Below are positions 24,338 to 33,364 of a stretch of DNA of 64,000 nt, in pieces. How positions within the stretch are numbered: the first letter of the stretch is position 1; every line of letters starts with the position of its first letter. The stretch is from Streptomyces cellulosae (GTDB taxonomy: Bacteria > Actinomycetota > Actinomycetes > Streptomycetales > Streptomycetaceae): contig NZ_JOEV01000009.1 in the NCBI RefSeq assembly GCF_000721105.1, positions 62,001 to 126,000 of the forward strand, read 5' to 3'. The position numbers were made by a program, and so were the translations under genes. The notes under the pieces were generated by a model that made no database searches, was not told where the DNA came from, and saw only the letters and a list, made by a program, of their open reading frames with translations.

Positions 24338-25555
24338 TCAGCCCGACCCCACGAAGATCACCAGCAGCAGCCACACCACAGGAGCCGTCGGCAGCAGTGA
24401 GTCCAGCCGGTCCATGATGCCGCCATGGCCCGGCAGCAGCGTGCCCATGTCCTTGATGCCCAGGTCCCGCTTGATCATCGACTCGCCGAGATCGCCGAGC
24501 GTGGCGCTGGCCGCGACGGCGAACCCCAACAGCAGGCCCTGCCACCACAACCCGTCGTCGATCAGGAACTGCATACACAGCGCGCCCGCCACCATCGCGA
24601 ACGAGACCGCCCCCAGCAGGCCCTCGCGGGTCTTTCCGGGACTGATCCGCGGGGCGAGCTTGTGTTTGCCGAAGCGCCATCCGATGGCGTACGCGCCGGT
24701 GTCGCTGACGACGGTCAGGAGCAGGAACGTCAGCACCCGACGCGGTCCGTCGTCGGCGGTGAGCATCATGGCGACGAAGGTGGCCAGGAACGGGACGTAG
24801 AAGGCCGCGAAGACGCCCGCCGTGACGTCCTTGAGGTAGCCCTCCGGCGGTTCCGTCATCCGCCAGACCAGGACGGCCAGCGCGGTGAGCGCCATCGCGA
24901 CCCAGGCGGCCTCGGCGCCCCGGACGTACCCGGAGACGACCATGGCCGCACCGCCCAGCGCGAGCGGGACGAGGGGCGCCTTGATGCCCTTGCGCTCTTC
25001 CAGCCGCTTGGTCAGCTCCCACAGGCCGACGACCACGGCCACGGTTATCACGCCGACGAAGACGGCCTTGACGACGAACAGGGAGGCGACGATCACCACA
25101 CCGAGTCCGACACCGACCCCTATGGCCGAACCCAGGTCACGGCCCGCGCTCTTCTTCTGCGGCGCGGACGCCGGCTGCGAGGCGTCGGGCATGGGCTCCG
25201 GATTCTGCGGCGCCGCCCCGTAGGGCCGCGCCTGCGGCGTGTCGTAAGGCCCGGGGGACCGGAACTGCGGTGTCTCGTCGCGGAACAAGGGGCCGCTCGC
25301 CCGAGCGGCCCCCCGGTCGTCATCCTGGTCTCCGCCGTACACGGGTTCGTCGGGCACGATGGGCATGGGGCGAGTGTGCTGCGCGTCATGCGCATCGTAC
25401 GCGGGACCCGTCGGAGCAGCCCCCTGGACAGGTCCCTGGTCGGACGGTCCCCAGTACCCGGCGTGGGGACCGGCCTGCGAGCCGGCGTGGGCACCGGCTT
25501 GCGGCCCGGCCTGTGACCCGGCTTGTGGCGGAGCGCCCCAGGAAGAGTCGTTCAT
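24338..25555 (-). CDS. cdsA: phosphatidate cytidylyltransferase
   Basis: A 405-residue membrane enzyme that makes CDP-diacylglycerol from phosphatidic acid and CTP for phospholipid synthesis. The C-terminal two thirds contain about eight hydrophobic helices and the CdsA signature, seen as VSDTGAYAIGWRFGKHKLAPRISPGKTREGLLG followed by LGDLGESMIKRDLGIKDMG (both quoted as landmarks; the key residues are the SD, GR, SPxKT and GDxxES positions). The N-terminus is a cytosolic extension of about 150 residues, rich in Gln/Ala/Gly with QAGPQAG-like repeats, absent from short CdsA proteins. Its ATG overlaps the frr stop (TGATG), so it is coupled to frr. Confidence 0.88.
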   Translation of the reverse strand: MNDSSWGAPPQAGSQAGPQAGAHAGSQAGPHAGYWGPSDQGPVQGAAPTGPAYDAHDAQHTRPMPIVPDEPVYGGDQDDDRGAARASGPLFRDETPQFRSPGPYDTPQARPYGAAPQNPEPMPDASQPASAPQKKSAGRDLGSAIGVGVGLGVVIVASLFVVKAVFVGVITVAVVVGLWELTKRLEERKGIKAPLVPLALGGAAMVVSGYVRGAEAAWVAMALTALAVLVWRMTEPPEGYLKDVTAGVFAAFYVPFLATFVAMMLTADDGPRRVLTFLLLTVVSDTGAYAIGWRFGKHKLAPRISPGKTREGLLGAVSFAMVAGALCMQFLIDDGLWWQGLLLGFAVAASATLGDLGESMIKRDLGIKDMGTLLPGHGGIMDRLDSLLPTAPVVWLLLVIFVGSG

Positions 25556-26112
25556 CAGACCTCGAGCAGCTCGGCTTCCTTGTGCTTGAGGAGCTCGTCC
25601 ACCTGGGCGACGTACTTGTGGGTGGTGTCGTCGAGCTCCTTCTCCGCGCGGCGGCCCTCGTCCTCACCGACGTCGCCGTCCTTGACGAGCTTGTCGATGG
25701 CGTCCTTGGCCTTGCGGCGCACCGAGCGGATGGAGACCTTGCTGTCCTCGGCCTTGGTCCGGGCGACCTTGATGTAGTCGCGGCGGCGCTCCTCGGTGAG
25801 CTCGGGGAACACCACCCGGATGATGTTTCCGTCGTTGCTCGGGTTGACGCCCAGGTCGGAGTCGCGGATCGCCTGCTCGATGTTGCGCAGCGCGCTCTTG
25901 TCGAACGGGGTCACGACCGCCATGCGCGGCTCCGGCACGGAGAACGAAGCCAGCTGGTTGATCGGCGTCGGCGCACCGTAGTAGTCGGCCACGATCTTGT
26001 TGAACATCGCCGGGTGCGCACGGCCGGTGCGGATCGCGGCGAAGTCCTCCTTGGCGACCACGACGGCCTTCTCCATCTTCTCCTCGGCCTCGAGGAGGGT
26101 CTCTTCGATCAC
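25555..26112 (-). CDS. frr: ribosome recycling factor
   Basis: A 185-residue protein, the usual length of RRF, which with EF-G splits post-termination ribosomes. It shows the standard three-helix-bundle and hinge sequence: [48 protein letters not shown] and [16 protein letters not shown]. The GTG at 26112 is 6 nt after AGGAG. Another GTG lies directly before it. It is preceded by pyrH (168 nt away) and overlaps cdsA by three nucleotides, the conserved pyrH-frr-cdsA order. Confidence 0.95.
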   Translation of the reverse strand: MIEETLLEAEEKMEKAVVVAKEDFAAIRTGRAHPAMFNKIVADYYGAPTPINQLASFSVPEPRMAVVTPFDKSALRNIEQAIRDSDLGVNPSNDGNIIRVVFPELTEERRRDYIKVARTKAEDSKVSIRSVRRKAKDAIDKLVKDGDVGEDEGRRAEKELDDTTHKYVAQVDELLKHKEAELLEV

Positions 26113-26244
26113 CACTTGCTCCTGCGTGTCTTGAGTAGGCCCGGCTGCGGTTCCTTGGTGAGGGCGGCGGCCGGCTGCGTCGCGTCTTCTTCCTGCACGG
26201 TTCCCGACCGGCAGGACATTGTCCATCCCCCGGCCAGGGTCCGT

Positions 26245-26264
26245 CCCGTCCGTCCCCGGACGGG
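26245..26264 (-). terminator. short hairpin between pyrH and frr
   Basis: CCCGTCC and GGACGGG form a 7-bp stem with a 6-nt loop, just after the pyrH stop. It may attenuate read-through into frr. Confidence 0.4.
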
Positions 26265-26280
26265 GTGGTTCGTCGATTCG

Positions 26281-27039
26281 TCAGTCCCGGCTGCCCTGGT
26301 CACCCACCAGCGTGCCGATCTTCTCACCCTTGACGGCGCGGGCGATATTGCCCTCCGCCAGGAGCTCGAACACCAGGATCGGGAGCTTGTTGTCGCGGCA
26401 CAGCGTGATCGCGGTCATGTCGGCGACCTTGAGGTCGCGGGTGATGACCTCGCCGTAGCCGAGAGAGTCGAACTTGACCGCGTCGGGGTTGGTCTTCGGG
26501 TCGGAGTCGTAGACCCCGTCCACGCCGTTCTTGCCCATCAGCAGCGCCTCGGCGTCGATCTCCAGGGCGCGCTGGGCGGCGGTGGTGTCGGTGGAGAAGT
26601 ACGGCATGCCCATACCGGCGCCGAAGATGACCACGCGGCCCTTCTCGAGGTGGCGCACGGCACGCAGCGGGATGTACGGCTCGGCCACCTGTCCCATGGT
26701 GATGGCGGTCTGCACGCGGCTGTCGATGCCCTCCTTCTCCAGGAAGTCCTGGAGGGCGAGGCAGTTCATGACCGTGCCGAGCATGCCCATGTAGTCGGAG
26801 CGGGCCCGGTCCATGCCACGCTGCTGGAGCTCGGCCCCGCGGAAGAAGTTGCCGCCGCCGATGACGACGGCGATCTGCGCGCCGTCCCGCACGACCGCCG
26901 CGATCTCGCGGGCGATCTTGTGCACCACGTCGGGGTCGACACCCAGGCCACCGCCACCGGCGAAGGCCTCTCCGGACAGCTTCAGCAGAAACCGGCCGCT
27001 CACTTTGCCGTCGTCGCTCTTCTGGGCCTTGGTGGTCAT
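26281..27039 (-). CDS. pyrH: UMP kinase
   Basis: A 252-residue cytosolic kinase converting UMP to UDP in pyrimidine nucleotide synthesis. It carries the amino-acid-kinase fold landmarks [11 protein letters not shown] (phosphate-binding lysine and Gly loop), [22 protein letters not shown]-like [17 protein letters not shown] and the nucleotide-binding [15 protein letters not shown]. The ATG at 27039 gives the normal family N-terminus. The ribosome site (GGGA) is weak, and a longer frame from 27084 is unlikely. It is followed by frr and cdsA on the same strand. Confidence 0.95.
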   Translation of the reverse strand: MTTKAQKSDDGKVSGRFLLKLSGEAFAGGGGLGVDPDVVHKIAREIAAVVRDGAQIAVVIGGGNFFRGAELQQRGMDRARSDYMGMLGTVMNCLALQDFLEKEGIDSRVQTAITMGQVAEPYIPLRAVRHLEKGRVVIFGAGMGMPYFSTDTTAAQRALEIDAEALLMGKNGVDGVYDSDPKTNPDAVKFDSLGYGEVITRDLKVADMTAITLCRDNKLPILVFELLAEGNIARAVKGEKIGTLVGDQGSRD

Positions 27040-27077
27040 GGGGATCCCGCCTCTTTCACGTGGTGCACATGCGAAGA

Positions 27078-27127
27078 AGGCCATTGCCGGTGGGGTGTCG
27101 TTCGCATCCCATGCGCGGCAATGGCCT
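27078..27127 (-). terminator. 12-bp inverted repeat between tsf and pyrH
   Basis: AGGCCATTGCCG at 27078-27089 and its perfect complement at 27116-27127, with a 26-nt loop. It lies 100 nt after the tsf stop and 38 nt before the pyrH start, so it may end the rpsB-tsf transcript or regulate pyrH. Confidence 0.6.
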
Positions 27128-27229
27128 CCTCGTCAGATCTGCTGTCGTCCCCCACGCACGCGTGCGTGAAGGCGTACGCGGACGACTACTACGACCCTAT
27201 CGGGGTCGAGCGCCGAGCGCGGTACGGAC

Positions 27230-28066
27230 TCAGATGCCGACCTTGATGCGCGTGAAGCGCTTCAGGGTGACACCGGCCTCGTCCAGAACCTTCTGGACCG
27301 ACTTCTTGTTGTCGAGCGCGTACGGCTGGCCGAGCAGCGTGGCGTCCTTGAAGAAGCCGTTGAGGCGACCCTCGACGATCTTCGGCAGGGCGGCCTCGGG
27401 CTTGCCCTCGGCGCGGGTGGTCTCCTCGGCGACGCGGCGCTCGGACTCGACGACCTCGGCCGGCACGTCCTCCTTGGAGAGGTACTTCGGCGCGAAGGCG
27501 GCGATGTGCTGGGCGACACCCTTGGCGATCTCGGCGTTGGGCTTGTCGAGCTCGACCAGGACACCGATCTGCGGCGGCAGGTCGGGCATCGTGCGGTGCA
27601 TGTACGCCGTCACGAAGCCATCCGCGAACACCGCGAAGCGGTCCAGGACGATCTTCTCGCCCAGGTTGGCGTTGGCCTCGTCGACGTACGCCTGAACGGT
27701 CTTGCCGGACTCGATCTCGGAGGCGAGCAGGGCCTCCAGGTCGGCCGGGGCGGTCTTGGCGACGTGCTCGGCGATCGCGGTGGCGACGGCCTGGAACTTG
27801 TCACCCTTGGCGACGAAGTCCGTCTCGCACTTCAGCTCGACCAGGACACCGGAGGAGTTGTCGTCGGCGATGACCGAGACCACGGCGCCGTTCTCGGCGG
27901 AGCGGCCCTCGCGCTTGGCGACGCCCTTCTGGCCCTTGATACGGAGCGCCTCGACGGCCTTCTCGACGATGCCCTCGGCCTCGTCCAGCGCCTTCTTGCA
28001 GTCCATCATGCCGGCGCCGGTGAGCTCGCGGAGCTTCTTGACGTCGGCGGCGGTGTAGTTCGCCAT
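27230..28066 (-). CDS. tsf: translation elongation factor Ts
   Basis: A 278-residue guanine-nucleotide exchange factor for EF-Tu. The N-terminal UBA-like domain ([29 protein letters not shown]) and the core motif [12 protein letters not shown] are diagnostic. The core is followed by the dimerisation region and C-terminal module. It lies downstream of rpsB on the same strand, the usual rpsB-tsf order, but a very stable hairpin separates the two genes. The ATG at 28066 is the only plausible start. Confidence 0.96.
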   Translation of the reverse strand: MANYTAADVKKLRELTGAGMMDCKKALDEAEGIVEKAVEALRIKGQKGVAKREGRSAENGAVVSVIADDNSSGVLVELKCETDFVAKGDKFQAVATAIAEHVAKTAPADLEALLASEIESGKTVQAYVDEANANLGEKIVLDRFAVFADGFVTAYMHRTMPDLPPQIGVLVELDKPNAEIAKGVAQHIAAFAPKYLSKEDVPAEVVESERRVAEETTRAEGKPEAALPKIVEGRLNGFFKDATLLGQPYALDNKKSVQKVLDEAGVTLKRFTRIKVGI

Positions 28067-28098
28067 GATTTCTGGAATCTCTCTCGAAGTCCGAAGAT

Positions 28099-28150
28099 CT
28101 ACGGGCGGACGGCGGGGGCTTCGTGGGCCCCCGCCGTCCGGAACCCGTAG
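28099..28150 (-). terminator. very stable hairpin between rpsB and tsf
   Basis: A perfect 14-bp GC-rich stem (28106-28119 with 28127-28140, 7-nt loop). It is extended outward by CTACGGG (28099-28105) and CCCGTAG (28144-28150) across a 3-nt bulge. It starts 11 nt after the rpsB stop, so it probably ends most rpsB transcripts and leaves tsf to read-through or its own promoter. Confidence 0.8.
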
Positions 28151-28161
28151 GTGGTGAGGGG

Positions 28162-29109
28162 TCAGGCCTGCTCGGCGTCCGCGGCAGGGGCCTCGGCGGC
28201 GGGGGCCTCGGCGGCAGCCTCGGCCGGAGCCTCGGCGGCGGGGGCCTCAGCCTCGGCGGCCGGAGCCTCGGCCGCAGGGGCTTCGGCCTCAGCGGCGGGC
28301 GCCTCGGCGGCAGGGGCCTCGGCCTCGTCCGCCTTCTTCTCGCCCTCGAGCAGGTCGCGCTCCCACGCGGCCAGCGGCTCGCCCGCGGCCTTGTCGCCCT
28401 TGCCCTCGGTGGCGACACCGGAGCGGGAGATGAGGCCCTCGGCGACCGCGTCCGCGATCACACGGGTGAGCAGCGTGACGGAGCGGATCGCGTCGTCGTT
28501 GCCGGGGATCTTGTAGTCGACCTCGTCGGGGTCGCAGTTCGTGTCGAGGATGGCGACGACCGGGATGTTGAGCTTCCGGGCCTCACCGACCGCGATGTGC
28601 TCCTTCTTGGTGTCCACGATCCAGACGGCGCTGGGCACCTTGGACATCTCGCGGATACCACCGAGGGTCTTCTCCAGCTTGGCCTTCTCGCGCGAGAGCA
28701 CGAGAAGCTCCTTCTTGGTCAGACCGGACGCGGCGACGTCCTCGAAGTCGATCTGCTCGAGCTCCTTGAGGCGCTGCAGACGCTTGTAGACGGTCGAGAA
28801 GTTGGTGAGCATGCCGCCCAGCCAGCGCTGGTTGACGTAGGGCATGCCGACGCGGGTGGCCTGCTCGGCGATGGCCTCCTGCGCCTGCTTCTTCGTGCCG
28901 ACGAACATGACCGTGCCGCCGTGGGCGACGGTCTCCTTGACGAACTCGTAGGCGCGGTCGATGTACGACAGCGACTGGAGCAGGTCGATGATGTAGATGC
29001 CGTTGCGCTCCGTGAAGATGAAGCGCTTCATCTTCGGGTTCCAACGACGGGTCTGGTGACCGAAGTGGACGCCGCTTTCCAGCAGCTCCCGCATCGTGAC
29101 GACGGCCAT
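28162..29109 (-). CDS. rpsB: 30S ribosomal protein S2
   Basis: A 315-residue S2 protein. The conserved body begins [24 protein letters not shown] and includes [23 protein letters not shown] and [23 protein letters not shown]. After about residue 262 comes a low-complexity tail built from [13 protein letters not shown] repeats, acidic and Pro/Ala-rich, found in actinobacterial S2 but absent from E. coli S2. The ATG at 29109 has AAGGAGA upstream. It is the first gene of the leftward rpsB-tsf unit. Confidence 0.95.
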   Translation of the reverse strand: MAVVTMRELLESGVHFGHQTRRWNPKMKRFIFTERNGIYIIDLLQSLSYIDRAYEFVKETVAHGGTVMFVGTKKQAQEAIAEQATRVGMPYVNQRWLGGMLTNFSTVYKRLQRLKELEQIDFEDVAASGLTKKELLVLSREKAKLEKTLGGIREMSKVPSAVWIVDTKKEHIAVGEARKLNIPVVAILDTNCDPDEVDYKIPGNDDAIRSVTLLTRVIADAVAEGLISRSGVATEGKGDKAAGEPLAAWERDLLEGEKKADEAEAPAAEAPAAEAEAPAAEAPAAEAEAPAAEAPAEAAAEAPAAEAPAADAEQA

Positions 29110-29313
29110 GGCCGTTCTCCTTGGTGTTCTCGGTTGTGCCGCGCGCGCCGGGATGGCACGCGCGCCTGACGCCCGCGATGCGCCGTGCCGCTGGGGACCG
29201 AGTGGCGCTGACACCGACCGTGGGACGGTCTGATGTCGGGGCGTGCGAAGTCGACCCGGTGACCCGGATCGCCAGAAGAAGTGTACGGGACCGGCGAGGG
29301 ACCGGGTGACGCC

Positions 29314-29340
29314 GTTGTCCACAACCGGGGAGTAGTCCAC
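29314..29340 (+). promoter_or_regulatory. copy A of a 27-bp element shared with the yraN promoter; contains DnaA-box-like TTGTCCACA
   Basis: The core TCCACAACCGG, a variable base, then GAGTAGTCCAC lies 42 nt upstream of the M23 peptidase start and in its orientation. A second copy differing at only two positions precedes yraN (35406-35432). It contains TTGTCCACA (29315-29323) and TAGTCCACA (29333-29341), an 18-bp-spaced pair resembling Streptomyces DnaA boxes. Confidence 0.6.
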
Positions 29341-29382
29341 AGGTCCCGGCCATGGTCGCGACGGGTGCGGGACGGTTCCCGT

Positions 29383-29979
29383 ATGCGAGCGATGCGATAT
29401 GCGGGTGGTTGTGGGCGTACGTGGCCGGTGTTGCTGTTGCTGCTGACGGCGGCGCTGCTGACCTGCGCGGCCCGGCCGGGCGGAGAGCCCGTCCCCCTGG
29501 GCCCGGCGGCCACGGACACGACGGTTCCGGCCATCGGCCGTACCTGGCCGGTGGGTGTGCGCCCGGCCGTCGTCCGCGGCTGGGAGCCCCCGGCGACGAC
29601 GTACGGCCGCGGCCACCGGGGCGTGGACCTGTCGGCGCCTCCCGGCACCCCGGTACGAGCGGTGGCGGCGGGCCGGGTCTCCTTCGCGGGCAGGGTCGCG
29701 GGCAGGGGGGTCGTCTCGGTGGAGCTGACGGGGACGGGCGAGCCACCTCTGCGCACGACGTACGAGCCAGTTCGGACCTCGGTGAAAAAGGGCCAGGAGG
29801 TGGCGGCGGGCGAGGTGATCGGCACGGTGGAACCGACTGGTTCGCATTGCGCGTGCGTGCACTGGGGCCTGCGGCGAGGCGAGACCTACCTGGACCCGCT
29901 GTCGCTGCTGCCGAAGTGGCTGTTGCACCGGGGCCCGTCGAAACTGCTGCCGGTGATCGGCGTACCACTACCGGGGTAG
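29383..29979 (+). CDS. secreted M23 (lysostaphin-type) peptidase-like protein
   Basis: A 198-residue protein with an N-terminal signal or anchor ([17 protein letters not shown]) and an M23 domain in the second half. The first zinc motif H-x3-D is intact ([14 protein letters not shown]). The second motif, usually H-x-H, reads [11 protein letters not shown], so its first histidine is replaced by cysteine. A variant C-x-H is common in actinobacterial M23 proteins, as far as I recall, and activity on peptidoglycan is therefore uncertain. The ATG at 29383 is chosen to place the signal peptide correctly; no good ribosome site is seen. It is divergent from rpsB. Confidence 0.75.
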   Translation: MRAMRYAGGCGRTWPVLLLLLTAALLTCAARPGGEPVPLGPAATDTTVPAIGRTWPVGVRPAVVRGWEPPATTYGRGHRGVDLSAPPGTPVRAVAAGRVSFAGRVAGRGVVSVELTGTGEPPLRTTYEPVRTSVKKGQEVAAGEVIGTVEPTGSHCACVHWGLRRGETYLDPLSLLPKWLLHRGPSKLLPVIGVPLPG

Positions 29980-30438
29980 CCGACCTCGTCGGCCGCCCCA
30001 GCCGGGGCATTCGGAGGTCACCGACCCTTGCCGCCGACCCCAGCCAGGGCACCCCCGGGAAGCCGGCCTCGTCGCCTCCCAGCCAGGGCACCCCCGCGAA
30101 GCCGGCCTCGTCGCCTCCCAGCCAGGGCACCCCCGCGAAGCCGGCCTCGTCGCCGACCCTTGCCGCCGACCCCAGCCAGGGCATCCCCGCCAAGCCGGCA
30201 CCCGTCGACCGCCGCCGCCTGGGTAATCCCGCGAAGTCGGCACCCATGGACCAGCCCCATCGGAGCAATCCGCGAAGCCGCCACTCGTCGACCGCCCCAG
30301 CCACGGCATCCGCATCCGCATCCGCCCGAGCGCGGCCAGTCGTGCCGTCTGAGGCGGCTGCCGGTCCAAACGAGGGTGGCACTCCGAAAGCGCCGGGCTG
30401 GGTGGCCCACCTGCGGGCCCGGCCCGGCCGACCCGGCG
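29980..30438. repeat. convergent intergenic region with 39-bp tandem repeats
   Basis: Three nearly identical 39-bp units start at 30040, 30079 and 30118 (each beginning CCAGCCAGGGCACCCCCG). They are flanked by degenerate copies from about 29995 and 30170-30310, and by two copies of GACCCTTGCCGCCGAC. On the plus strand the units would read SQGTPAKPASSPP. No start, ribosome site or known domain supports a gene. The block lies between the ends of the M23 and TetR genes. Confidence 0.7.
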
Positions 30439-31020
30439 TCAGCCCTGGACACCCCGCAGTGCCATGGACACCGCCGCCTCGGCGATCACGGCCGGCTCCT
30501 CCGCCGCACCCAGCTCGGTCCGCCGCACCGCCGCGTCCACGACGCCCTGGAGCAGCATCGCCGCCAGTCTGGGCTGCGCGTGCCCCATCTCCCCCAGGGC
30601 CGCCACGATCATCGTGACCAGCCCTCCGTGCGCGGCCCGGATCTTCTCCCGGGCCGCCGCGTCCAGCTCGCTCGCGGAGATGGCGACCACGGCTCGGTGC
30701 CGCCGGTCCCCGACCAGTGCCAGCTGCTGCCGCACATACGCCTCAACCTTGGCCTGAGGCCCGTCGGCCGCGTCCATCGCCGCCGACACCTCCGCCGCCC
30801 AGACGGGAAAGTCGGCCTCGCACAGCTCCTCGACCACGGCACCCCGCGACCGGAAGTACTCGTACACGGACGACCGGGCAAGCCCTGTCCTCTCGGCGAG
30901 GGCAGGGAAGGTCAGCGCCTCCGTCCCGCCTTCGGACAACAGGGAACGAGCCGCGTCCAGCAGGGCGGCTCGTTGCATCGACCGGTGCTCGGCCACGGAG
31001 GCCGCTCGAATCCTTGGCAC
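30439..31020 (-). CDS. TetR family transcriptional regulator
   Basis: A 193-residue regulator. The N-terminal helix-turn-helix is standard for TetR proteins (MQRAALLDAARSLLSEGG, then LTFPALAERTGLARSSVYEYFRSRGAVVEELC). The C-terminal ligand-binding part is helical and unspecific. I place the start at GTG 31020 because a -10-like TAAAGT (31033-31028) lies 7 nt upstream, a leaderless arrangement. A frame from 31074 is possible but has no ribosome site. Target genes are unknown; whiG lies directly upstream on the same strand. Confidence 0.8.
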   Translation of the reverse strand: MPRIRAASVAEHRSMQRAALLDAARSLLSEGGTEALTFPALAERTGLARSSVYEYFRSRGAVVEELCEADFPVWAAEVSAAMDAADGPQAKVEAYVRQQLALVGDRRHRAVVAISASELDAAAREKIRAAHGGLVTMIVAALGEMGHAQPRLAAMLLQGVVDAAVRRTELGAAEEPAVIAEAAVSMALRGVQG

Positions 31021-31089
31021 GTCAACCACTTTACGGACGAACCATCCCGCAGGGGAGTCACCGCCCCGGACCACGGCTCTTCGGGCCGG

Positions 31090-31932
31090 TCAGCGCCCGA
31101 AGCTCGCCAGCTTCGCCCGCAACTGCAGCACGGACTTGGTGTGGATCTGGCTCACCCGGCTCTCGGTGACCCCCAGCACGTTCCCGATCTCCGCGAGCGT
31201 GAGCCCCTCGTAGTAGTAGAGCGTCACGACGGTCTTCTCCCGTTCGGGCAGCGTGTTGATCGCCCGGGCCAGGAACCGCCGGAGCTCCCGGTCCTCGGCG
31301 ACCTCCACGGGGTTGTCGGCGGCGGTGTCCTCCAGCGTGTCCATGAGGCTCAGCCGGTCACCGCCCTCGCCGCCGACATGCAGCAGCTCCTCCAGGGCGA
31401 CCACGTTGGCCAGCGACAACTGGCTGAAGACGGCGTGGAGGTCGTCCACCGCGATCCCCATCTCGGCGGCCACCTCGGCCTCGCTCGGCGTCCGTCTGAG
31501 CCGCGCCTCCAGCGTCGCGTACGCCCGCTCCACGTTGCGTGCCTTCTGCCGCACCGAGCGCGGGATCCAGTCCAGCGCCCGCAGCTCGTCGATCATCGCG
31601 CCCCGGATCCGGGTGATCGCGTACGTCTCGAACTTGATCTCCCGGTCGATGTCGAACTTCTCGATCGCGTCGATCAGCCCGAAGACGCCGGAGGACACGA
31701 AGTCAGCCTGTTCCACGTTGGGCGGCAGACCCACGCTCACCCGCCCCGCCACGTACTTCACGAGGGGCGAGTAGTGCAGGATCAGCTGCTCTCGCAGCCG
31801 CTCGTCCCCCGTCGCCTTGTACGACCGCCACAGTTCCTCGAGTGTCGAGGGAGCGGGCGGCCGCACGCTGCCACCCTCGCGGGCGGCTGGGGGGATCGCC
31901 GCCCGGTCGGACCCGGAGGTGTGCTGGGGCAT
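31090..31932 (-). CDS. whiG: sporulation RNA polymerase sigma factor WhiG
   Basis: A 280-residue FliA-type sigma factor that commits Streptomyces aerial hyphae to sporulation. Region 2 ([21 protein letters not shown], then [35 protein letters not shown], whose W/Y core melts the -10), region 3 ([15 protein letters not shown]) and region 4 ([37 protein letters not shown]) are all present. The length matches the known S. coelicolor WhiG. The ATG at 31932 follows AAGG. It is downstream of dprA by 271 nt, which holds its promoter. Confidence 0.95.
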   Translation of the reverse strand: MPQHTSGSDRAAIPPAAREGGSVRPPAPSTLEELWRSYKATGDERLREQLILHYSPLVKYVAGRVSVGLPPNVEQADFVSSGVFGLIDAIEKFDIDREIKFETYAITRIRGAMIDELRALDWIPRSVRQKARNVERAYATLEARLRRTPSEAEVAAEMGIAVDDLHAVFSQLSLANVVALEELLHVGGEGGDRLSLMDTLEDTAADNPVEVAEDRELRRFLARAINTLPEREKTVVTLYYYEGLTLAEIGNVLGVTESRVSQIHTKSVLQLRAKLASFGR

Positions 31933-32203
31933 TCGTCGCCTTGTGCCGTTCTGCTGTGAAGTGGTGTTGCCTGGGGGAGCCGTCGGTCTGCTGTCGAGTC
32001 GCCTGTCTGCGTCGCAATCCTCGTGAGCGTAGCGTGACTGAAGTGTCGCGGTGCGCGAAGGGCGTGGCTCGGGCCGTTCGCGGACGCGTTCCGCCGGGCA
32101 CTGCGACAAGGCGCCGCGCTCGCTCTGCGTAAGCGCGACACCACGCCAACTGCGGGGATTCGCAAGGGTGTCAGGGTTCCCCCGGACGGCCGAACACACA
32201 CGG
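31933..32203. promoter_or_regulatory. whiG upstream region
   Basis: About 270 bases between the dprA stop and the whiG start. They must hold the whiG promoter, as no ribosome-linked gene lies here. The stretch around 31960-32045 is less GC-rich than its surroundings. I could not assign -35/-10 elements with confidence. Confidence 0.35.
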
Positions 32204-33364
32204 TCAACACCCATGTCGACGACCTCGTACGGAGATCATTGACTGGCGTGTCAACTTCCAGCCGTCGCCGTGTCGTTCGACGTAACCAAGTGCTCGTAGT
32301 TCGTACAGTCTCGCGACGGCGTCGTCCTGGGTCGTCTGCGCCCCACGGGCGATCTCGTCCGCGGTCGCCGTGTCACGCCCCGGCAGGGCGGCCAGGACCC
32401 GTCGGGCGGCGGGGTCGAGGAGATCCCGCGGCAGCACGGGCCCGCGCCGGTCCGGGGCCAGCTCCCCCATGTCGCCGACCAGTTCGACGACTTCCGCGGC
32501 GTCGGTGACCAGCACCGCGTCCTGCCGCAGCAGCTCGTGCACACCGGCGGAGAGACCGCTGGTGGCGGGCCCCGGAACGCCCATGGTGTGCCGGCCCAGC
32601 CGCTGTGCCGCCCGTGCGGTGACCAGGGAACCGCTCCGATAGGCGGCCTCGACCACCACGGTGCCCCGGGTGAGCGCGGCGATGACCCGGTTCCGCAGCA
32701 CGAACCTGCTCGGCGTCGGATGGTCCCCGGGCGGCAACTCCCCGATCACCAGCCCCTGTTCCGCGATCCTCGTGAGCAACTGGGTGTGCCCGCGCGGGTA
32801 GGGCCGGTCCACCCCGCAGGCCAGGACGGCGACGGTGGCGCCGCCCGCGGCGAGGGCACCGCGGTGGGCGGCCCCGTCCACGCCGTACGCGCCGCCGGAC
32901 ACCACCACCCAGCCGCGCTCGGCGAGGCCGGCGGCGAGGGTGGCCGCCATGTGGGCGCCGTACTCGGTGCAGGCCCGGGCACCGACGACGGCCACCGACC
33001 TCAGCGCCCACATCCGCAGACTGGGTAGGCCTCGCACCCACAGCCCCAGGGGCCGCGCGTCCCCGAGATCGTCGAGCTGGCCCGGCCACTCGGCGTCCCC
33101 GGGGACGAGGAACCGCACCCCGGCGCCCCGCGCGACGGCGAGGTCCTCCTGCGGCTCGGCCCGCACGGCCCGAGCCACCAGCCCGGCCCACCGCTTGTCA
33201 CTCACCCCGGCAAGAGCCTCCCCGCCCTCCCGCAGCCTCCTCGCCACCAGGCCCACCCCGAGCTCCCGCACCCAGCGCCCGGCGACCTCGTCCCCGGGCT
33301 CGACGACGCGGGTGAGGAACACCCGGTCGAGGAGTTCGCCGCGCGGATCGTCGTCCCCGTTCAC
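32204..33364 (-). CDS. dprA: DNA-processing protein DprA
   Basis: A 386-residue DprA/Smf protein that loads RecA on single-stranded DNA in transforming bacteria; its role in non-competent streptomycetes is unclear. The Rossmann-like core is seen in [73 protein letters not shown] and [19 protein letters not shown]-terminal winged-helix-like domain follows ([32 protein letters not shown]). The GTG at 33364 overlaps the comM stop in GTGA, so the genes are coupled. Confidence 0.93.
   Translation of the reverse strand: MNGDDDPRGELLDRVFLTRVVEPGDEVAGRWVRELGVGLVARRLREGGEALAGVSDKRWAGLVARAVRAEPQEDLAVARGAGVRFLVPGDAEWPGQLDDLGDARPLGLWVRGLPSLRMWALRSVAVVGARACTEYGAHMAATLAAGLAERGWVVVSGGAYGVDGAAHRGALAAGGATVAVLACGVDRPYPRGHTQLLTRIAEQGLVIGELPPGDHPTPSRFVLRNRVIAALTRGTVVVEAAYRSGSLVTARAAQRLGRHTMGVPGPATSGLSAGVHELLRQDAVLVTDAAEVVELVGDMGELAPDRRGPVLPRDLLDPAARRVLAALPGRDTATADEIARGAQTTQDDAVARLYELRALGYVERHGDGWKLTRQSMISVRGRRHGC

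Noticed and set aside
29314..29341. Replication origin
   Set aside because: Only two DnaA-box-like sequences are present and no dnaA/dnaN neighbourhood exists; they are better explained as part of the shared promoter element.
30040..30156. CRISPR-like array
   Set aside because: The 39-bp units follow each other without unique spacers, are not palindromic and have no cas genes nearby.
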